NCBI GenBank assembly: GCA_026129405.1
Contig: JAHCID010000003.1
Span: 601,691 to 665,690 of the forward strand
DNA: 64,000 nt
DNA from: a bacterium
GTDB lineage: Bacteria; Desulfobacterota; Binatia; DP-6
Direction: 5' to 3'
The translations under genes and the position numbers were made by a program. The notes under the pieces are model-generated. The model was not told the origin of the DNA, searched no databases, and saw only the letters and a program-made list of their open reading frames with translations. Shown in pieces: positions 18,257 through 27,563 of the stretch. Each line of letters starts with the position of its first letter. The first letter of the stretch is position 1.

Positions 18257-19033
18257 CTACAGCGTCGCGCTGCGACGCGCGACGGCGACGGCCGCGGCCA
18301 GGGTCGCGAGCCCGAACACGGTGCTGACGACGAGCCCCGTCGCCGGCGACGGCAGCGCGCCGGTCGGCACCGTCTGGCCGAGCCACATCGCCTGCCGCAG
18401 CAGCGCGACGCCGTAGGTGAGCGGGTCGAGCCGCATGATCCACACCAGGGCGTCCGGCAGCCCCTCGGGCGGGAAGAAGGCGCCCGACAGGAACCAGATC
18501 GGCAGCAGGATCAGGTTCATCACCGCATGGAACCCCTGGGTCGAGTCCATGCGCCACGCGATCACCAGCCCGAGGTTCGTGAGGCCGAAGCCGACCAGCG
18601 CCATTGCACCGAGCGTCGCGAGCACGCGCTCGGGCGTGAGCACGACGCCCGCGAACGGGGCCAGCACGAGGAAGAGCGCACCCTGGAGCACGGCGAGGCT
18701 CGTCGCGCCGAGGGATTGCCCGAGCACGATCGCGGCCCGCGGTACGGGCGCCACCAGCACGCCCTGGAGGAAACCCGCGCGGCGGTCCTCGACCACGGCG
18801 ATGGTCGAGAAGATCGCCGTGAACAGGAGCACGAGCGCGAGCACACCGGGATAGAAGTACTGGAGGTAGTCGCTGCCCGCGGCGGCGCCTGCCGGGCGGA
18901 ACGACGCCGACAGACCGCCGCCGAGGAGCAGCCAGAACACGATCGGCTGTGCGAGCGCCCCGACGATGCGGCTACGCTGGCGCAGGAAGCGCACGACCTC
19001 GCGTTGCCACAGCGTCGCGATCGCGAGCGTCAT
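18257..19033 (-). CDS. ABC-2 type transporter permease
   Basis: 258-residue permease with about six transmembrane helices and the ABC-2 pattern (VVEDRRAGFLQGVLVAPVPR after TM2, LPIWFLSGAFFP and DPLTYGV near the end). It resembles DrrB/NodJ exporters of drugs, lipids or polysaccharides. The ATG overlaps the ATPase stop (ATGA), so the two form one transporter. Convergent with sco with ten bases between. Substrate unknown; the glycosyltransferases upstream hint at a glycan or lipid cargo. Confidence 0.88.
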   Translation of the reverse strand: MTLAIATLWQREVVRFLRQRSRIVGALAQPIVFWLLLGGGLSASFRPAGAAAGSDYLQYFYPGVLALVLLFTAIFSTIAVVEDRRAGFLQGVLVAPVPRAAIVLGQSLGATSLAVLQGALFLVLAPFAGVVLTPERVLATLGAMALVGFGLTNLGLVIAWRMDSTQGFHAVMNLILLPIWFLSGAFFPPEGLPDALVWIMRLDPLTYGVALLRQAMWLGQTVPTGALPSPATGLVVSTVFGLATLAAAVAVARRSATL

Positions 19034-20031
19034 CGTGCGCCCTCCGGCGCCTCGGCTCCGGCGTCGAAGAACGTCCGCCCGGTGAGGCGCACGAAGACGT
19101 CCTCGAGCGTCGGCCGCCCGACGCTGACGCTGTGGACGTCGTCGCCCAGCGCCTCGACGACCTCGCGCACCAGCTCATGGCCGCGCGGATGCTCGAGACG
19201 CAAGGTGCCGTCGACGAGACGCGTCTCCAGCCGCAGCCGCTCGCGCAGCCGGGCCTGGAGGCGTGCGGGGTCGCGCCCCTGGATGACGACGACGTCGCCG
19301 CCGACGGCGGCCTTCAGCGTGCCGGGTGCGTCGAGCGCGACCAGGCGGCCGCGATCGAGGACGGCGACCCGGTCGCAGCGCTCGGCCTCGTCCATGTGGT
19401 GCGTCGTGAGGAGCACCGTCGTGCCTTCCTGCGCGCGCACCTCGGCGAGGTGGCCGAGCAGATCGCGGCGCGCACCCGGATCGAGCCCGGTGCTCGGCTC
19501 GTCGAGCAGGAGGACGGACGGCTGCGGCAGCAGGCCCTTCGCCAGCTCCACACGGCGCGCGAGTCCGCCCGAGAGCTTCTCGACCAGATCGCGACGCCGG
19601 TCGCCGAGCCCGAAGCGGCCCAGCTGCCGCTCGATACGCTCCCGCAGATCGGCGCCGCGCAGGCCGTGGAGGCGGCCGTGGTGGCGGAGGTTCTCCTCCA
19701 CGGTGAGCTTGCCGTCGACGCTCGGGTGCTGGAACACGATGCCGATGCGGCGGCGCACGCCGGCGGGATCGGCCACCACGTCGTGCCCCTCGATACGCGC
19801 CGCGCCCCCGGTCGGCCGCTGGAGCGTGGCGAGGATGCGGAAGAGCGTGCTCTTGCCGCCGCCGTTCGGCCCGAGCAGGCCGAAGAGCTCCCCGGGGGCG
19901 ACGGCGAACGAGATGCCGCCCAGCGCCGTGCGATCGCCGTAGCGCTGCACGAGGGCGTCGACGGCGATGGCGGGCGTGGCGGTCACGGAAGTGGGCGCCG
20001 CGTCGGTCGCGGCGAGGCGGGCGGTGGACAC
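19030..20031 (-). CDS. ABC transporter ATP-binding protein (DrrA-like)
   Basis: 333 residues from GTG 20031. Walker A is GPNGGGKST (residues 54-62). The Q-loop is in GIVFQHPSVD, the signature is KLSGGLARR instead of LSGGQ, Walker B is LLLDEPSTGLD, and the H-loop is LTTHHMDEAERCD. A C-terminal extension of about 80 residues is typical of DrrA-type exporters. It partners with the permease. Confidence 0.92.
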   Translation of the reverse strand: MSTARLAATDAAPTSVTATPAIAVDALVQRYGDRTALGGISFAVAPGELFGLLGPNGGGKSTLFRILATLQRPTGGAARIEGHDVVADPAGVRRRIGIVFQHPSVDGKLTVEENLRHHGRLHGLRGADLRERIERQLGRFGLGDRRRDLVEKLSGGLARRVELAKGLLPQPSVLLLDEPSTGLDPGARRDLLGHLAEVRAQEGTTVLLTTHHMDEAERCDRVAVLDRGRLVALDAPGTLKAAVGGDVVVIQGRDPARLQARLRERLRLETRLVDGTLRLEHPRGHELVREVVEALGDDVHSVSVGRPTLEDVFVRLTGRTFFDAGAEAPEGAR

Positions 20032-20086
20032 GCGGCCCGCCCATAGCGGATGCGCCCCGGCGGGACCAGCGCGCGCCCCGCACCGC

Positions 20087-21373
20087 TCATCGCGACGACG
20101 CCGCCGGCCGCGTCGCGCCGGCGGCGGGGGCGTCCGCGCTGCCGTCGGACACGAGCAGGGCGACGACGCGGCGGGCGTTGCGCCGCTGGTCGTGCTGCCG
20201 CTCGACGAGCGCCCGCCCCTGCCGCCCGAGGAAGGCCCGCCGCTCGGGCGCAGTCGCCAGGTCGGCGATGGCGTCGGCGAGCGCGAGGGTGTCGTTCGGC
20301 GGCACGATGACGCCGGTCTCGCCGTCGCGCACCAGCTCCGGGATGCCGGACACGGCGCAGCTGACGACCGGGCGTCCCGTCGCCATCGCCTCCATGAAGA
20401 CGGTCGGGATGCCGTCCATGTCGCCGTTGTGGTCGCGGCGGCACGGCATGACGAAGAGGTGGCAGGCACGCATCTCGCGTGCGACCTCCTCCTGCGGGAT
20501 CGGCTGGCCGATCAGCACGTGGTCGCCGAGCGCGTGGCGCGCGACCTGCGCCTCGAGCGCCGGGCGCAGCGGGCCGTCGCCGAACACGCGCAGGCTGAAC
20601 GCGCACCCGCGCTCCCGCAGCACCGCGCAGGCGTCGATCAGCGTGTCGATGCCCTTCTTCTCCTGGAAGCGCGCGACGCACAGCAGGCGCAGCCTGCCGT
20701 CGTCGGGCGCGGGCGGCTCGGCGTGGAACAGCTCGGTCGGGATACCGACGTACACCGTCTGCACGCGCGCGCGCTCCGCCGCCGGCAGCATCGCGCGCAG
20801 GAGATCGCGCGCATAGTCGTTCACCGTGAACGCGCGCGCGGCGCGGCGCAGCTTCCAGCCGAGCGTCGCGTTCCGCCAGCGCGGATGCGTGGAGTAGATG
20901 TCGTAGGCGTGCGCCGTGAACGAGAACGGGACGCCCGCGACGGCGCCCGCGATGGCGGCCGTATCGGCCGTCTGCATGGCGAAGTGGGCGTGGAGGTGCT
21001 CGACGCCGAGCGCGCGCAATCGGTGCGCCGCGGCGAGCGCTTTCGGCGTCACCGCCAGCAGGCGCACGTGCGCCCAGGGGCTGGCGCCGGCGGCACGATG
21101 CGCGCCCGCGAGCGTGCGCAGCACGCGCCACGGCCGCGTGACGAGCACGCGCAGGGCGAGCCCGAGCGTGGCGCCGTCGACGAGCGGCGCCGGCAGGACG
21201 CTCGCCGGCCGCAGGCGCGCGAACGTCCCGTGCCGCACGCCGCCGGCCTCGCCCGGGTACAGGGGCAGCACGACGAGGGCGTGGCCCGCGTCCTGCACCT
21301 CGACCATCTCGTTGACGACGAACGGCTGCGAGCCGAGCGGCGGCCAGGCCGGGATGACGTAGGCGATGCGCAT
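20087..21373 (-). CDS. Glycosyltransferase family 4 protein
   Basis: 428-residue GT-B protein. The N-terminal Rossmann half has IAYVIPAWPPLGSQPFVVNEM, HLHAHFAM and FTAHAYDIY. The C-terminal half has ARFQEKKGIDTLIDA, FGDGPLRPALE and the donor-binding E(x7)E-like region MEAMATGRPVVSC...GIPELV. Probably LPS or EPS assembly; acceptor and donor unknown. It follows the next glycosyltransferase by six bases. Confidence 0.9.
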   Translation of the reverse strand: MRIAYVIPAWPPLGSQPFVVNEMVEVQDAGHALVVLPLYPGEAGGVRHGTFARLRPASVLPAPLVDGATLGLALRVLVTRPWRVLRTLAGAHRAAGASPWAHVRLLAVTPKALAAAHRLRALGVEHLHAHFAMQTADTAAIAGAVAGVPFSFTAHAYDIYSTHPRWRNATLGWKLRRAARAFTVNDYARDLLRAMLPAAERARVQTVYVGIPTELFHAEPPAPDDGRLRLLCVARFQEKKGIDTLIDACAVLRERGCAFSLRVFGDGPLRPALEAQVARHALGDHVLIGQPIPQEEVAREMRACHLFVMPCRRDHNGDMDGIPTVFMEAMATGRPVVSCAVSGIPELVRDGETGVIVPPNDTLALADAIADLATAPERRAFLGRQGRALVERQHDQRRNARRVVALLVSDGSADAPAAGATRPAASSR

Positions 21374-21379
21374 CGAGCG

Positions 21380-22531
21380 TCAGGCGGCCGCAGCGCCCGG
21401 CTCGAAGCCGCGCGCCCGCAGATGGTCCAGGTAGACGGCGGTCGTGCGTCGCACCATGGCCTCGAGGGAGAACTCGTCCTCGATGCGCCGGCGCGCCGCG
21501 AGCCGCAGGCGCTCGGTGCGCCCGGGGTCGCGCAGCAGCGCGGTGATCGCGTCGGCCACCGCCTCGGGCTGTCGCGCAGGGACCAGCACCCCCGTCTCTC
21601 CGTCGACGACCAGCTCGCGGCAGCCGCCGACGTCGGTCGCGACGGCCACGGCGCCGGTCGCCATCGCCTCGATGACGACGTTCGGCAGGCCCTCGTAGAG
21701 CGACGTCAGGGCGAGGACGTCCACGCCGGCGAGCACCGCGGGGACGTCGTGGCGCAGGCCGGTGAAGTGCACGCGCTCGGCGATCCCGAGCGACGTCGCG
21801 AGCGCGACCAGCTCCTCGCGCAGCCCGCCCTCGCCGACGACGAGGAAGTCGACGTCGGCACACGCCGGCGCCAGGCGGGCCGCTGCGCGCAGGTAGGTGG
21901 GATAGTCCTTCTGCTCGGCGAGGCGTCCGACCTGCGCCACGAGACGCCGCTGCGGGGCGAAGCCCGCGGCGGCGCGGGCCGCGGCGCGCGCGGGCTCGAA
22001 GCGCGGCAGGCGCGCGAGGTCGATGCCGTTCGGGATGACGCACATCTTGTCGGCCGCGAGGCCCTGGCGCTCGACGAGGCCGTCGGCGATCGCCCGGCAG
22101 TTGAGGAGGTACGTATCGGTGAGGCGATCGAGCACGCGCTCGACGGCGATCTGCCAGCCCGGGCGCGCGATCACGTTGCGCTCCGCGGTGAGCACGATCG
22201 GGATGCCGAGCCCGGTCGCGGCGAGACGCCCGTAGGAGTTCCCCGACCAGAGCACGGTGTGCAGCAGGCGCGGCGCGAAGGCGCGCAGCGCCCGGCGCAG
22301 CCGCAGGAGCCGGCCGGCGTCGGCCGAGCCGCGGGCCGCGAGCTCGTGGACCGGCACACCGAGCTCGCGCAGCGGTCCCGCCCAGTAGCCGCCCGCGGCG
22401 AGCGCGAACACCGCGGGCTCGAAGCGGGCACGGTCGAGCCCGCGCAGCAGCTCGTAGAGCTGGTACTCGGCGCCGCCCTTCCCGAGCTCGCCGATGACGT
22501 ACGCGATGCGATGGCGCGAGGATCCGGGCAT
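21380..22531 (-). CDS. Glycosyltransferase family 4 protein
   Basis: 383 residues from ATG 22531 (GTG at 22543 is an alternative). It opens HRIAYVIGELGKGGAEYQLYEL, the GG(A/S)E motif of WecG/RfaB-like GT4 enzymes. NGIDLARLPRF, VGRLAEQKDY and YEGLPNVVIEAMATG follow, the last with the E(x7)E motif. Likely adds a sugar to a lipid-linked glycan. Same unit as the glycosyltransferase downstream. Confidence 0.9.
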   Translation of the reverse strand: MPGSSRHRIAYVIGELGKGGAEYQLYELLRGLDRARFEPAVFALAAGGYWAGPLRELGVPVHELAARGSADAGRLLRLRRALRAFAPRLLHTVLWSGNSYGRLAATGLGIPIVLTAERNVIARPGWQIAVERVLDRLTDTYLLNCRAIADGLVERQGLAADKMCVIPNGIDLARLPRFEPARAAARAAAGFAPQRRLVAQVGRLAEQKDYPTYLRAAARLAPACADVDFLVVGEGGLREELVALATSLGIAERVHFTGLRHDVPAVLAGVDVLALTSLYEGLPNVVIEAMATGAVAVATDVGGCRELVVDGETGVLVPARQPEAVADAITALLRDPGRTERLRLAARRRIEDEFSLEAMVRRTTAVYLDHLRARGFEPGAAAA

Positions 22532-22582
22532 GCGGGGCCGCACGGTCAGGTATGCCGGGCCGTCCCGCGAAGGTCGAGCGCG

Positions 22583-22861
22583 CTACGCCGGCGGCGGCCC
22601 CAGCCGGGCCATCAGGTCCTTCAGGCTGCGCAGGGCCTGGAGGTTCGAGTCCATGCGGACCAGCTGGTCGATGAGACGCTGGGTCTGCTCGACGGCCCAG
22701 GCGATCTCCTGGGGGCTGACCGCGTCGAGGGCCCGGCGGAGCTGGTCGTGGAGCGCCAGGAGGTCGGGGACGTCGCGGACGCCGTTCTGGGCGAGCCGGC
22801 GCCCGAGCTCGCCGTAGTAGCGCGCGAGCTCGTCCGCCTCGCGATGGATGTCGACCCCCAT
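22583..22861 (-). CDS. Small helical hypothetical protein
   Basis: 92 residues from ATG 22861 (an in-frame start at 22900 adds 13). No family recognised. The sequence is all-helical with heptad-like Leu spacing (DELARYYGELGRRLAQ, LLALHDQLRRALDAV, QRLIDQLVRMDSNLQAL), which suggests a short coiled coil. It ends LGPPPA. Codon use is like its neighbours. It lies upstream of two glycosyltransferases and is divergent from the lyase-like gene at 23040. Confidence 0.6.
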   Translation of the reverse strand: MGVDIHREADELARYYGELGRRLAQNGVRDVPDLLALHDQLRRALDAVSPQEIAWAVEQTQRLIDQLVRMDSNLQALRSLKDLMARLGPPPA

Positions 22862-23003
22862 GTGAAAATCCCTCTGCGCAGCCGGCCCGGCGGGGCGCAC
22901 GGCGTGGTCCTACCTCCGGCCGCCGCACACGCGCAACGAAAAAGCGCGCGGGGTTGGCCGCTTGCGCCACGCGCCCGGACGCACAGCCTGTGTCGCCCGC
23001 GCA

Positions 23004-23032
23004 TTGCCGCCCGCCCGGACCGGTGTTAGCAG
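23004..23032 (+). promoter_or_regulatory. Promoter-like element before the lyase-like gene
   Basis: TTGCCG (23004-23009), a 17-base spacer and TAGCAG (23027-23032) lie seven bases before GTG 23040. Same layout as the mazG and rpsT elements, giving an almost leaderless mRNA. Confidence 0.35.
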
Positions 23033-23039
23033 GGACGCG

Positions 23040-25324
23040 GTGCCGGGCCAGCTTCGCGTCGCATTCCTCGCGGTGCTCCTCGGCCTGCCCGCCTCCGTTC
23101 GCGCCGCGACGCTCGACGTGGCGCTGCCGCTGGTCGAGACCGCCGGCGTCGCGCGCCGCGACGCACCCGCCGCCGTCAGCGTGCCGCTCCCGCCCGGCGC
23201 CGTGCGCGACGCCGCCGCGCTGCGCGTGCGTCGCCGGGGATCGCCCGGTCCCGACGCAACCCCACAGTGCTCGAACGCTGGCCCGACGGCTCGGTGCGCT
23301 GGCGCTCCTCCTCGACGTGCTCGCGAGCGTCTGCGCCGCCGAAGGCCGCACGACCCTGGCGCTGCCGGGCACGCCAGCGCGCGCCGCCAGCCCCGGCGAC
23401 CCGCCGCGCCGACGGCGCCGCCCAGCAGCTCGACACCGGCCCCCTGACGCTCACCGTGCCCGGCGACGGCGCCGCGCTCGCCACCACGCTGCGCACGGGC
23501 GGCACGACGTTGCTGGCGCGCCTTCCCCTGCCCGCGCTGACGCTCGCCGACGGCGCCGCCGTGCCACCCGTGCCGGCCGGGCCGCCGAGCGTGGAGACCG
23601 ACGGTCCCGTACGCACCGAGCTGCTGCTGCGCGGGCGCTACGGCACCGAGCTCGCCTACGAGGCGCGCATCGCCGTCTTCGCGGGCCAGCCGGTCGTGCG
23701 CCTCCAGCTGACCCTGACCCACCTGGGGGCGTCCCACGACGTGGCGATCCGCAGCCTCGCGCTCGACGTCGCCGGCTCGTTCGACGAGGGCGCCATGGGC
23801 GTCGACGGCGCGGTGAAGCGCTTCCGCACCCTGGTCGACCCGCACGCGCTGCGCCAGCTCGACGGCGAGCGCATGCGGCTCGACGACGCCGAGTCGGAGG
23901 GCAGCGGCGACGGCTGGGTGCGCGCGCGCGGCGACACCGCCGCGGTCACGCTGGTCGCGCGCTGGTTCCGCGAGGAGTGGCCGAAGGCGCTCGTCCTCTC
24001 CGACGAGCACGTGCAGCTCGACCTGCTCGGCGGCGGCGAGGCGCCCGTCGCGCTCGGCCGCGGCGCGGCGAAGACGTTCGAGGCCTGGGTGGTGGTCGAG
24101 CCGGCGACCAGGGCGACGCCCGCGCCGGAGCGGGCCGCCGCGCTGCTGGCCCCGCTCGTGGGCATGCCGCCCGCGCCCTGGATCGTGGCGTCCGGGGCGT
24201 TGCCGCAGTCGCTCGCGCCCGCCGCGGCGGGCGCTCCGCCGTTCCTCGCGCGTCTCGCGACCGCCTACCGCCGCTACCGCGCGCGCGGCAACGCCGAGCG
24301 TTGGGATGACGGGCCGCCGGTCCCGTGCGAGCAGCGGACCGAGGCCCATCAGCGCACCGGCTTCACCGGCGCGCTCAACTGGGGCGACTGGAACTTTCCC
24401 GGCTTCCGCGATCGCAGCAAGGGCTGCGACGCCTGGGGCAACCTCGAGTACGATCTGCCGCAGGTCCTCGGCCTCGGCTGGGCGGCCACCGCCGAGCGCC
24501 CCTGGTACGACGGCTTCGTCGCGGCGGCGCGCCACTACCGCGACGTCGACGTGATCCACCATGATCCGGACAACCCGGATCGCGTCGGCCTGAATCACCC
24601 GCACAAGATGGGTCACTTCGCCCCCGAGGCGACGCAGAACGTCGACCTCGGGCACACGTGGGTGGAGGGTCTCATCACGCACTGGCGGGTCACCGGCGAG
24701 GTGCGCTCGCGCGAGGCGGCGCTGGCCATGGGCGACGCCCTCGCCCGCCGCGTCTCGAAGGCGTCGAATCCGCGCCAGTTCGGCTGGCCGATGGTCGCGC
24801 TCGGCGCGCTCGCCGCGGCGACGAACGAGGCGCGCTATCGCGACGCAGCCGCCGCGTTCGCGACCCAGGCGCTCGGCGCCTTCCCGCCGACACCGGCGGC
24901 CGCCGACTGGAAGATCGGCATCCTGGCCGACGGGCTGGCGTACGTCGAGGCCGTCGCGCCCGACGCGAAGCGGGCCGAATGGCTGCAGCGCTATGCCGAC
25001 GCCTACGTCGCCGAGCCGGACCGCTGGACCGACGCGCGCTACGCCCTGCCGCTCGGCTGGCTCGGCGTGCAGCGCGACGACGCGCGCTACCGCGGCGCCG
25101 CGCTCGCCGTCGCGGACACGCTCGAGGTGGGCGACTGGGGCAAGACGCTGGCGCTGAACGGCCGCACCGGCTTCCGCCTGCTCGGTCCGCTCGCGGCGGC
25201 CGGCGTGAAGGCGCGGCCGAAGGCGGTCACGTCCGGCCGCGACGCTCCTCGTCCGGCGTCGGCGGGCGCACCGCGATCACCGTCACCGTCGCCTTCAGCC
25301 CCTGCCCGGCCCCCGGCGGATTGA
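23040..25324 (+). pseudogene. Secreted PcRGLX/YetA-like polysaccharide lyase-type protein, frameshifted
   Basis: A signal peptide (about 23 residues from GTG) precedes an N-terminal domain of the PcRGLX/YetA type, then an (alpha/alpha)-barrel-like region with NWGDWNFPGF, HPHKMGHFAPEAT and LGHTWVEGL. Between 23230 and 23410 the coherent protein jumps frame four times. There are extra bases near 23235 and in the C run 23260-23263, and missing bases near 23302 and 23407. The net change is zero. The joined text, including VLERWPDGSVRW, fits the family well. These are either sequence errors or early decay. The last 33 codons overlap the convergent FKBP gene. Likely acts on an acidic glycan outside the cytoplasm. 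Confidence 0.6.
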
Positions 25325-25688
25325 AGTCCGCGCGCACGCTCGCGCCGCCGATCTCGAGCAGGCGGAAGCGCAGCGTCTTCCCGTCCGGGCTCTTCAGCGA
25401 GTACTCGTCGCCGACGGTGAGATCGAGATCCGGCGGCAGCCGGTCGCGCGGCATCTCGCGCACGAGGTCCTCGCGCCACGGCCCGTATGCCTCCTCGGCC
25501 GGGATGTGCAGCTCGCGCGTCTCGCCCGCCTGCATGCCGACGATGCGATCCTCGAGCGCGGGGAAGAGCTGCCCCGAGCCCTGCATCACGGCGATGGGCC
25601 CGCAGTGTCCCGTCGAGTCGAGGAGGCGTCCGTTGGCGAAGTGGACCGTGTACTCGAGCACGACGACGCGTCCGTCGGCGACCTCCAT
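25227..25688 (-). CDS. FKBP-type peptidyl-prolyl isomerase (SlyD-like)
   Basis: 153 residues. It has VVVLEYTVHFANGRLLDST, the hydrophobic MQGSGQLFPALEDRIVGMQAGETRELHIPAEEAYGP block in the SlyD order (FKBP half, inserted flap, FKBP half) and a FNPPGAGQ strand in place of the usual DxNHPLAG. No His-rich metal tail. Prolyl isomerase/chaperone role is inferred. It lies four bases after the DUF1537 kinase stop, so it may be co-transcribed with the acid-sugar genes. Confidence 0.8.
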   Translation of the reverse strand: MEVADGRVVVLEYTVHFANGRLLDSTGHCGPIAVMQGSGQLFPALEDRIVGMQAGETRELHIPAEEAYGPWREDLVREMPRDRLPPDLDLTVGDEYSLKSPDGKTLRFRLLEIGGASVRADFNPPGAGQGLKATVTVIAVRPPTPDEERRGRT

Positions 25689-25691
25689 CTC

Positions 25692-26914
25692 CTACCCTCC
25701 TTTGCCGCGCCCGAGCTGGCGCACCAGCGTGGCGAGCAGGTCCGGCGGCCCCGAGGAGCCGCCCTTGGTGACCAGCGCCAGGCCCGCGAACGGACCGGCG
25801 CCGATGCGCGCGCGCACCACCAGCGGCGCGAGCCGCGCCTCGAGCCACAGCGCCGGGTGGCCGAGGCCGTCGAGCACGTGGAACGCGGTCTCGCCGCCGA
25901 CGAGCACCAGCCCGCGCGGTCGCCCGCGTCCGAGCGCGGCCAGGGCCGCGGTCCGCATCATAGCGAGGACGCCGTCGCTCGTCGGCGCGCGCACCACGGG
26001 CGGGACCAGTGCGACCGCATGCCCGTCGCGCACCAGCCGCGCGGCGCCGTCGCCGGCCTGCTCGGCCGCGCCGGCGGACACCGCGAGCGTGCGCAGGACG
26101 CCGCGCTCGACCGCCAGGCCACCTGAGCGTGCGCGGTCGGATGCGCGCTGCCCATGACGCAGAGCACGCCGGCGCCGGCGGGGGCGGGGCCGGTCGCACG
26201 CGGCTGGCCGACGGGCTCCTGGCCGAGCACCCGGCGCAGCGCCCGGGCGAGCCCGATGGAGCCGGCCAGCAGCAGCGGGCGCGGCCGCCCGAGCAGGACG
26301 CGCACCGTACGCTCGAGGTCGCCCTCGGTCTGGGCGTCGCAGACGATCACTACCGCGCCGTCCGCACGCAGCCCTGCGATCGCCGCCGCCGGGCCTTCGG
26401 GCGCACGCACCGCCGCGAGGTCCAGGACCGCCGCTGCTCGCCGGCTGGTCGCGGCGAGGACCGCGCAGACGCTCGCGTCGTGGATCGGGTTCTGTGGGTC
26501 GCGCGCAAAGGGCGTCTCGTGCACGGGCACGCCCGCGATCATCTGTCGGCCGCCCTCGGTGGTGCGACCGACCTCCGGGATGGCCGGCAGCACGAACGCC
26601 TCCCCCGCACCGAGCGCGTCCATCGCCGCGTCCAGCTCGGCACCGAGCACGCCGCGCAGGCCGGTGTCGATCTTCTTGAGGACGATGCCGCCGAAGCCGC
26701 CGGCGGGCGCCAGCGCGGCGTGCACGCGTGCCGCCGCGAGCGCGGGGGCGAGCGTGCGGCTCTGCGTGTTGCGCACCGCGAGCGCCTGCGGCGGCGGGGT
26801 CCCGCCGCCCTCCCCGGCCCAGACGACGGCCACGCCACCGCGCCAGGGCAGCAGCTCGGCGCCGACGTCGCAGGCGCCGGTCAGGTCGTCGGCGAGGACG
26901 CGGAGCGCGTCCAT
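25692..26914 (-). pseudogene. DUF1537 four-carbon acid sugar kinase, split by a frameshift
   Basis: Family of OtnK/DtnK kinases that phosphorylate D-threonate or D-erythronate. The N-terminal domain (from ATG 26914) has VLADDLTGACDVGAELL, FGGIVLKKIDTGLRG and LPAIPEVGRTTEGG. The C-terminal nucleotide-binding domain (ALVPPVV, GLVLVGGETAFHVLDGLG, ALVTKGGSSGP) is in another frame from about 26120. One extra C in the CC run near 26121-26126 would join the halves as AHAQVALAVERG. Either a sequencing error or an inactivated gene. Located after a cyclase and a pdxA-like gene, matching the known kinase plus PdxA2 pathway. Confidence 0.75.
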
Positions 26915-26927
26915 CGCAGGCCCTCCG

Positions 26928-27560
26928 TCACTCGTCCAGCAGGATGGCGCGTGCCGGCGCCCCATCCAGCTCGGGAAACTTGAGCGGCAGACAGACGAGC
27001 GTGTAGCGCCGCCCCGGCGCCACCTGGCGCAGATCGAGGCCCTCGATCACGAAGACGCCGGCGCCGAGCAGCGTCTGATGGACGACGAACTCCGACGTCC
27101 CGAACGCCTCGATCGACAGGTAGTCCATGCCGACCGCCTTCACCCCGCGCTGGACCAGGACGTCGGCCGCGTCGCGCATGAGATAGGTGAAGTCGGTCTG
27201 GAACGACGGCGCCGCCCACTTCGCCGAGTTGTCGGTGAGGCAGAGCAGGATGTCGCCGTCGCGCAGGGACACGTCGCGCAGCGCCGCGGCGTCGATCGCG
27301 GCGCGGCCGCGCAGGTCGGCGACGAGACATTCGCCGACCATGCGGTCCAGCGGCACCTCGCCGAGGCGCGGGCCGTCGGCGAGGAAGTGGAACGGCGCGT
27401 CGACGTGCGTACCGGTGTGGCTGCCCATCGTGAGCAGCGACAGGTTGCAGACGTCGCCGCTGGCGAGCCGCCGCACGGCGTCGATGCGCGGCTCCGGATC
27501 GCCGGGATAGACGTGCTGGCCCGGGCCGTTCGGCACCGAGATGTCGAGGACCCGCCGCAT
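26928..27560 (-). CDS. Cyclase family (KynB-like) metal-dependent hydrolase
   Basis: 210 residues of the PF04199 cyclase/kynurenine formamidase family. The metal motif is HTGTHVDAPFHF (HxGTHxDxPxH, about residues 48-59), with GDILLCLTD and the C-terminal CLPLKFPELDGAPARAIL. Members hydrolyse amides or lactones. Its place between a pdxA-like dehydrogenase and a DUF1537 kinase suggests a lactone or ester of an acid sugar as substrate; this is inference. Confidence 0.88.
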   Translation of the reverse strand: MRRVLDISVPNGPGQHVYPGDPEPRIDAVRRLASGDVCNLSLLTMGSHTGTHVDAPFHFLADGPRLGEVPLDRMVGECLVADLRGRAAIDAAALRDVSLRDGDILLCLTDNSAKWAAPSFQTDFTYLMRDAADVLVQRGVKAVGMDYLSIEAFGTSEFVVHQTLLGAGVFVIEGLDLRQVAPGRRYTLVCLPLKFPELDGAPARAILLDE

Positions 27561-27563
27561 CGC

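Noticed and set aside
19967-23029. 1020-codon plus-strand open frame
   Set aside because: Antisense to the ABC ATPase and two glycosyltransferases; no signal, no domain, same shadow composition.
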